From Alphaproteobacteria bacterium (lineage in GTDB: Bacteria; Pseudomonadota; Alphaproteobacteria; MPNO01; UBA830), in assembly GCA_022822405.1 (NCBI GenBank), contig JAJEBT010000038.1, forward strand, positions 1 to 64,000: a stretch of 64,000 nucleotides of DNA, given 5' to 3'. Position 1 is the first letter of the stretch. Every line of letters starts with the position of its first letter. This document shows, piece by piece, positions 63,983 to 64,000 of this stretch. The notes under the pieces are model-generated. The model had not been told where the DNA came from, ran no database searches, and worked only from the letters and a program-made list of their open reading frames with translations. The translations under genes and the position numbers were made by a program.

Positions 63983-64000
63983 ATGGAAATAGACAACAGC
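63983..64000 (+). CDS. possible start of a further gene, cut by the window end
   Basis: An ATG at 63983, 25 bp after the CoxL-like stop and preceded by a GGAA/GGAAAAG stretch, opens a frame reading MEIDNS to the last base. Six codons cannot identify a product. If real, it might be a subunit or maturation gene for the molybdenum enzyme. Confidence 0.25.

Overview
The window is GC-rich, densely coding DNA (about 52 protein genes, one tRNA) from what looks like an environmental alphaproteobacterium. The grounds are the codon bias, the CarD-type regulator, the VanA-type Rieske oxygenases, a TctC-type solute receptor, CoxL-like molybdenum hydroxylases and the tRNA-Arg(CCT). The lineage is an inference from gene content, not a phylogenetic result. 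There are no rRNA genes, no CRISPR array, no transposase and no prophage genes. Many neighbouring genes overlap by 4 nt (ATGA, GTGA, once CTGA), so much of the window is translated from tightly coupled operons.

Layout, 0-13 kb: CarD regulator and a membrane adenylate/guanylate cyclase (convergent); an M48 lipoprotein protease; proline iminopeptidase; tRNA-Arg; MsrA. Then follows a minus-strand run encoding a TroA/SitA-type Mn/Zn ABC transporter, a family III CoA-transferase and a glutathione S-transferase. A tandem MntR-like operator lies upstream of the transporter. 13-18 kb: a plus-strand operon for the lower meta-cleavage pathway (semialdehyde dehydrogenase, hydratase, acylating acetaldehyde dehydrogenase, aldolase, 4-oxalocrotonate decarboxylase), followed by a PhyH-type dioxygenase. 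19-26 kb: a DUF4143 ATPase preceded by a striking 22-bp-periodic repeat array, a Bcr/CflA efflux pump, and an otsB/GH15/glk sugar cluster.

26-45 kb: a minus-strand aromatic operon (nitroreductase-like flavoprotein, Rieske oxygenase, UbiD-type decarboxylase, carboxymuconolactone-decarboxylase family protein); a phosphoesterase; a second Rieske oxygenase; an 82-residue orphan with a near-consensus promoter; a CoxL-like subunit; MnmA; a dienelactone hydrolase; a RutE-like reductase; an orphan TctC receptor; a TenA / [2Fe-2S] ferredoxin / cysteine desulfurase group; an alpha/beta hydrolase; AnmK (apparently started at CTG); a polysaccharide deacetylase; and an outer-membrane barrel.

45-64 kb: eleven consecutive minus-strand genes (EamA exporter, LLM oxidoreductase, acyl-CoA ligase, MDR-type dehydrogenase, ChaC, VOC protein, thioredoxin-glutaredoxin fusion, ICL/PEP-mutase-family lyase, amidase, benzoate-CoA-ligase-like enzyme, TVP38 protein), then formate-THF ligase, an MFS carrier, a FitAB-type toxin-antitoxin pair with a clear operator, and a second CoxL-like subunit. 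Read together, oxygenases, a decarboxylase, the lower meta pathway, CoA ligases and CoA-transferase suggest a specialist in aromatic carboxylic acids. If the UbiD product is a catechol, the 13-18 kb operon could finish its oxidation, but the ring-cleaving dioxygenase and the tautomerase are not in this window.
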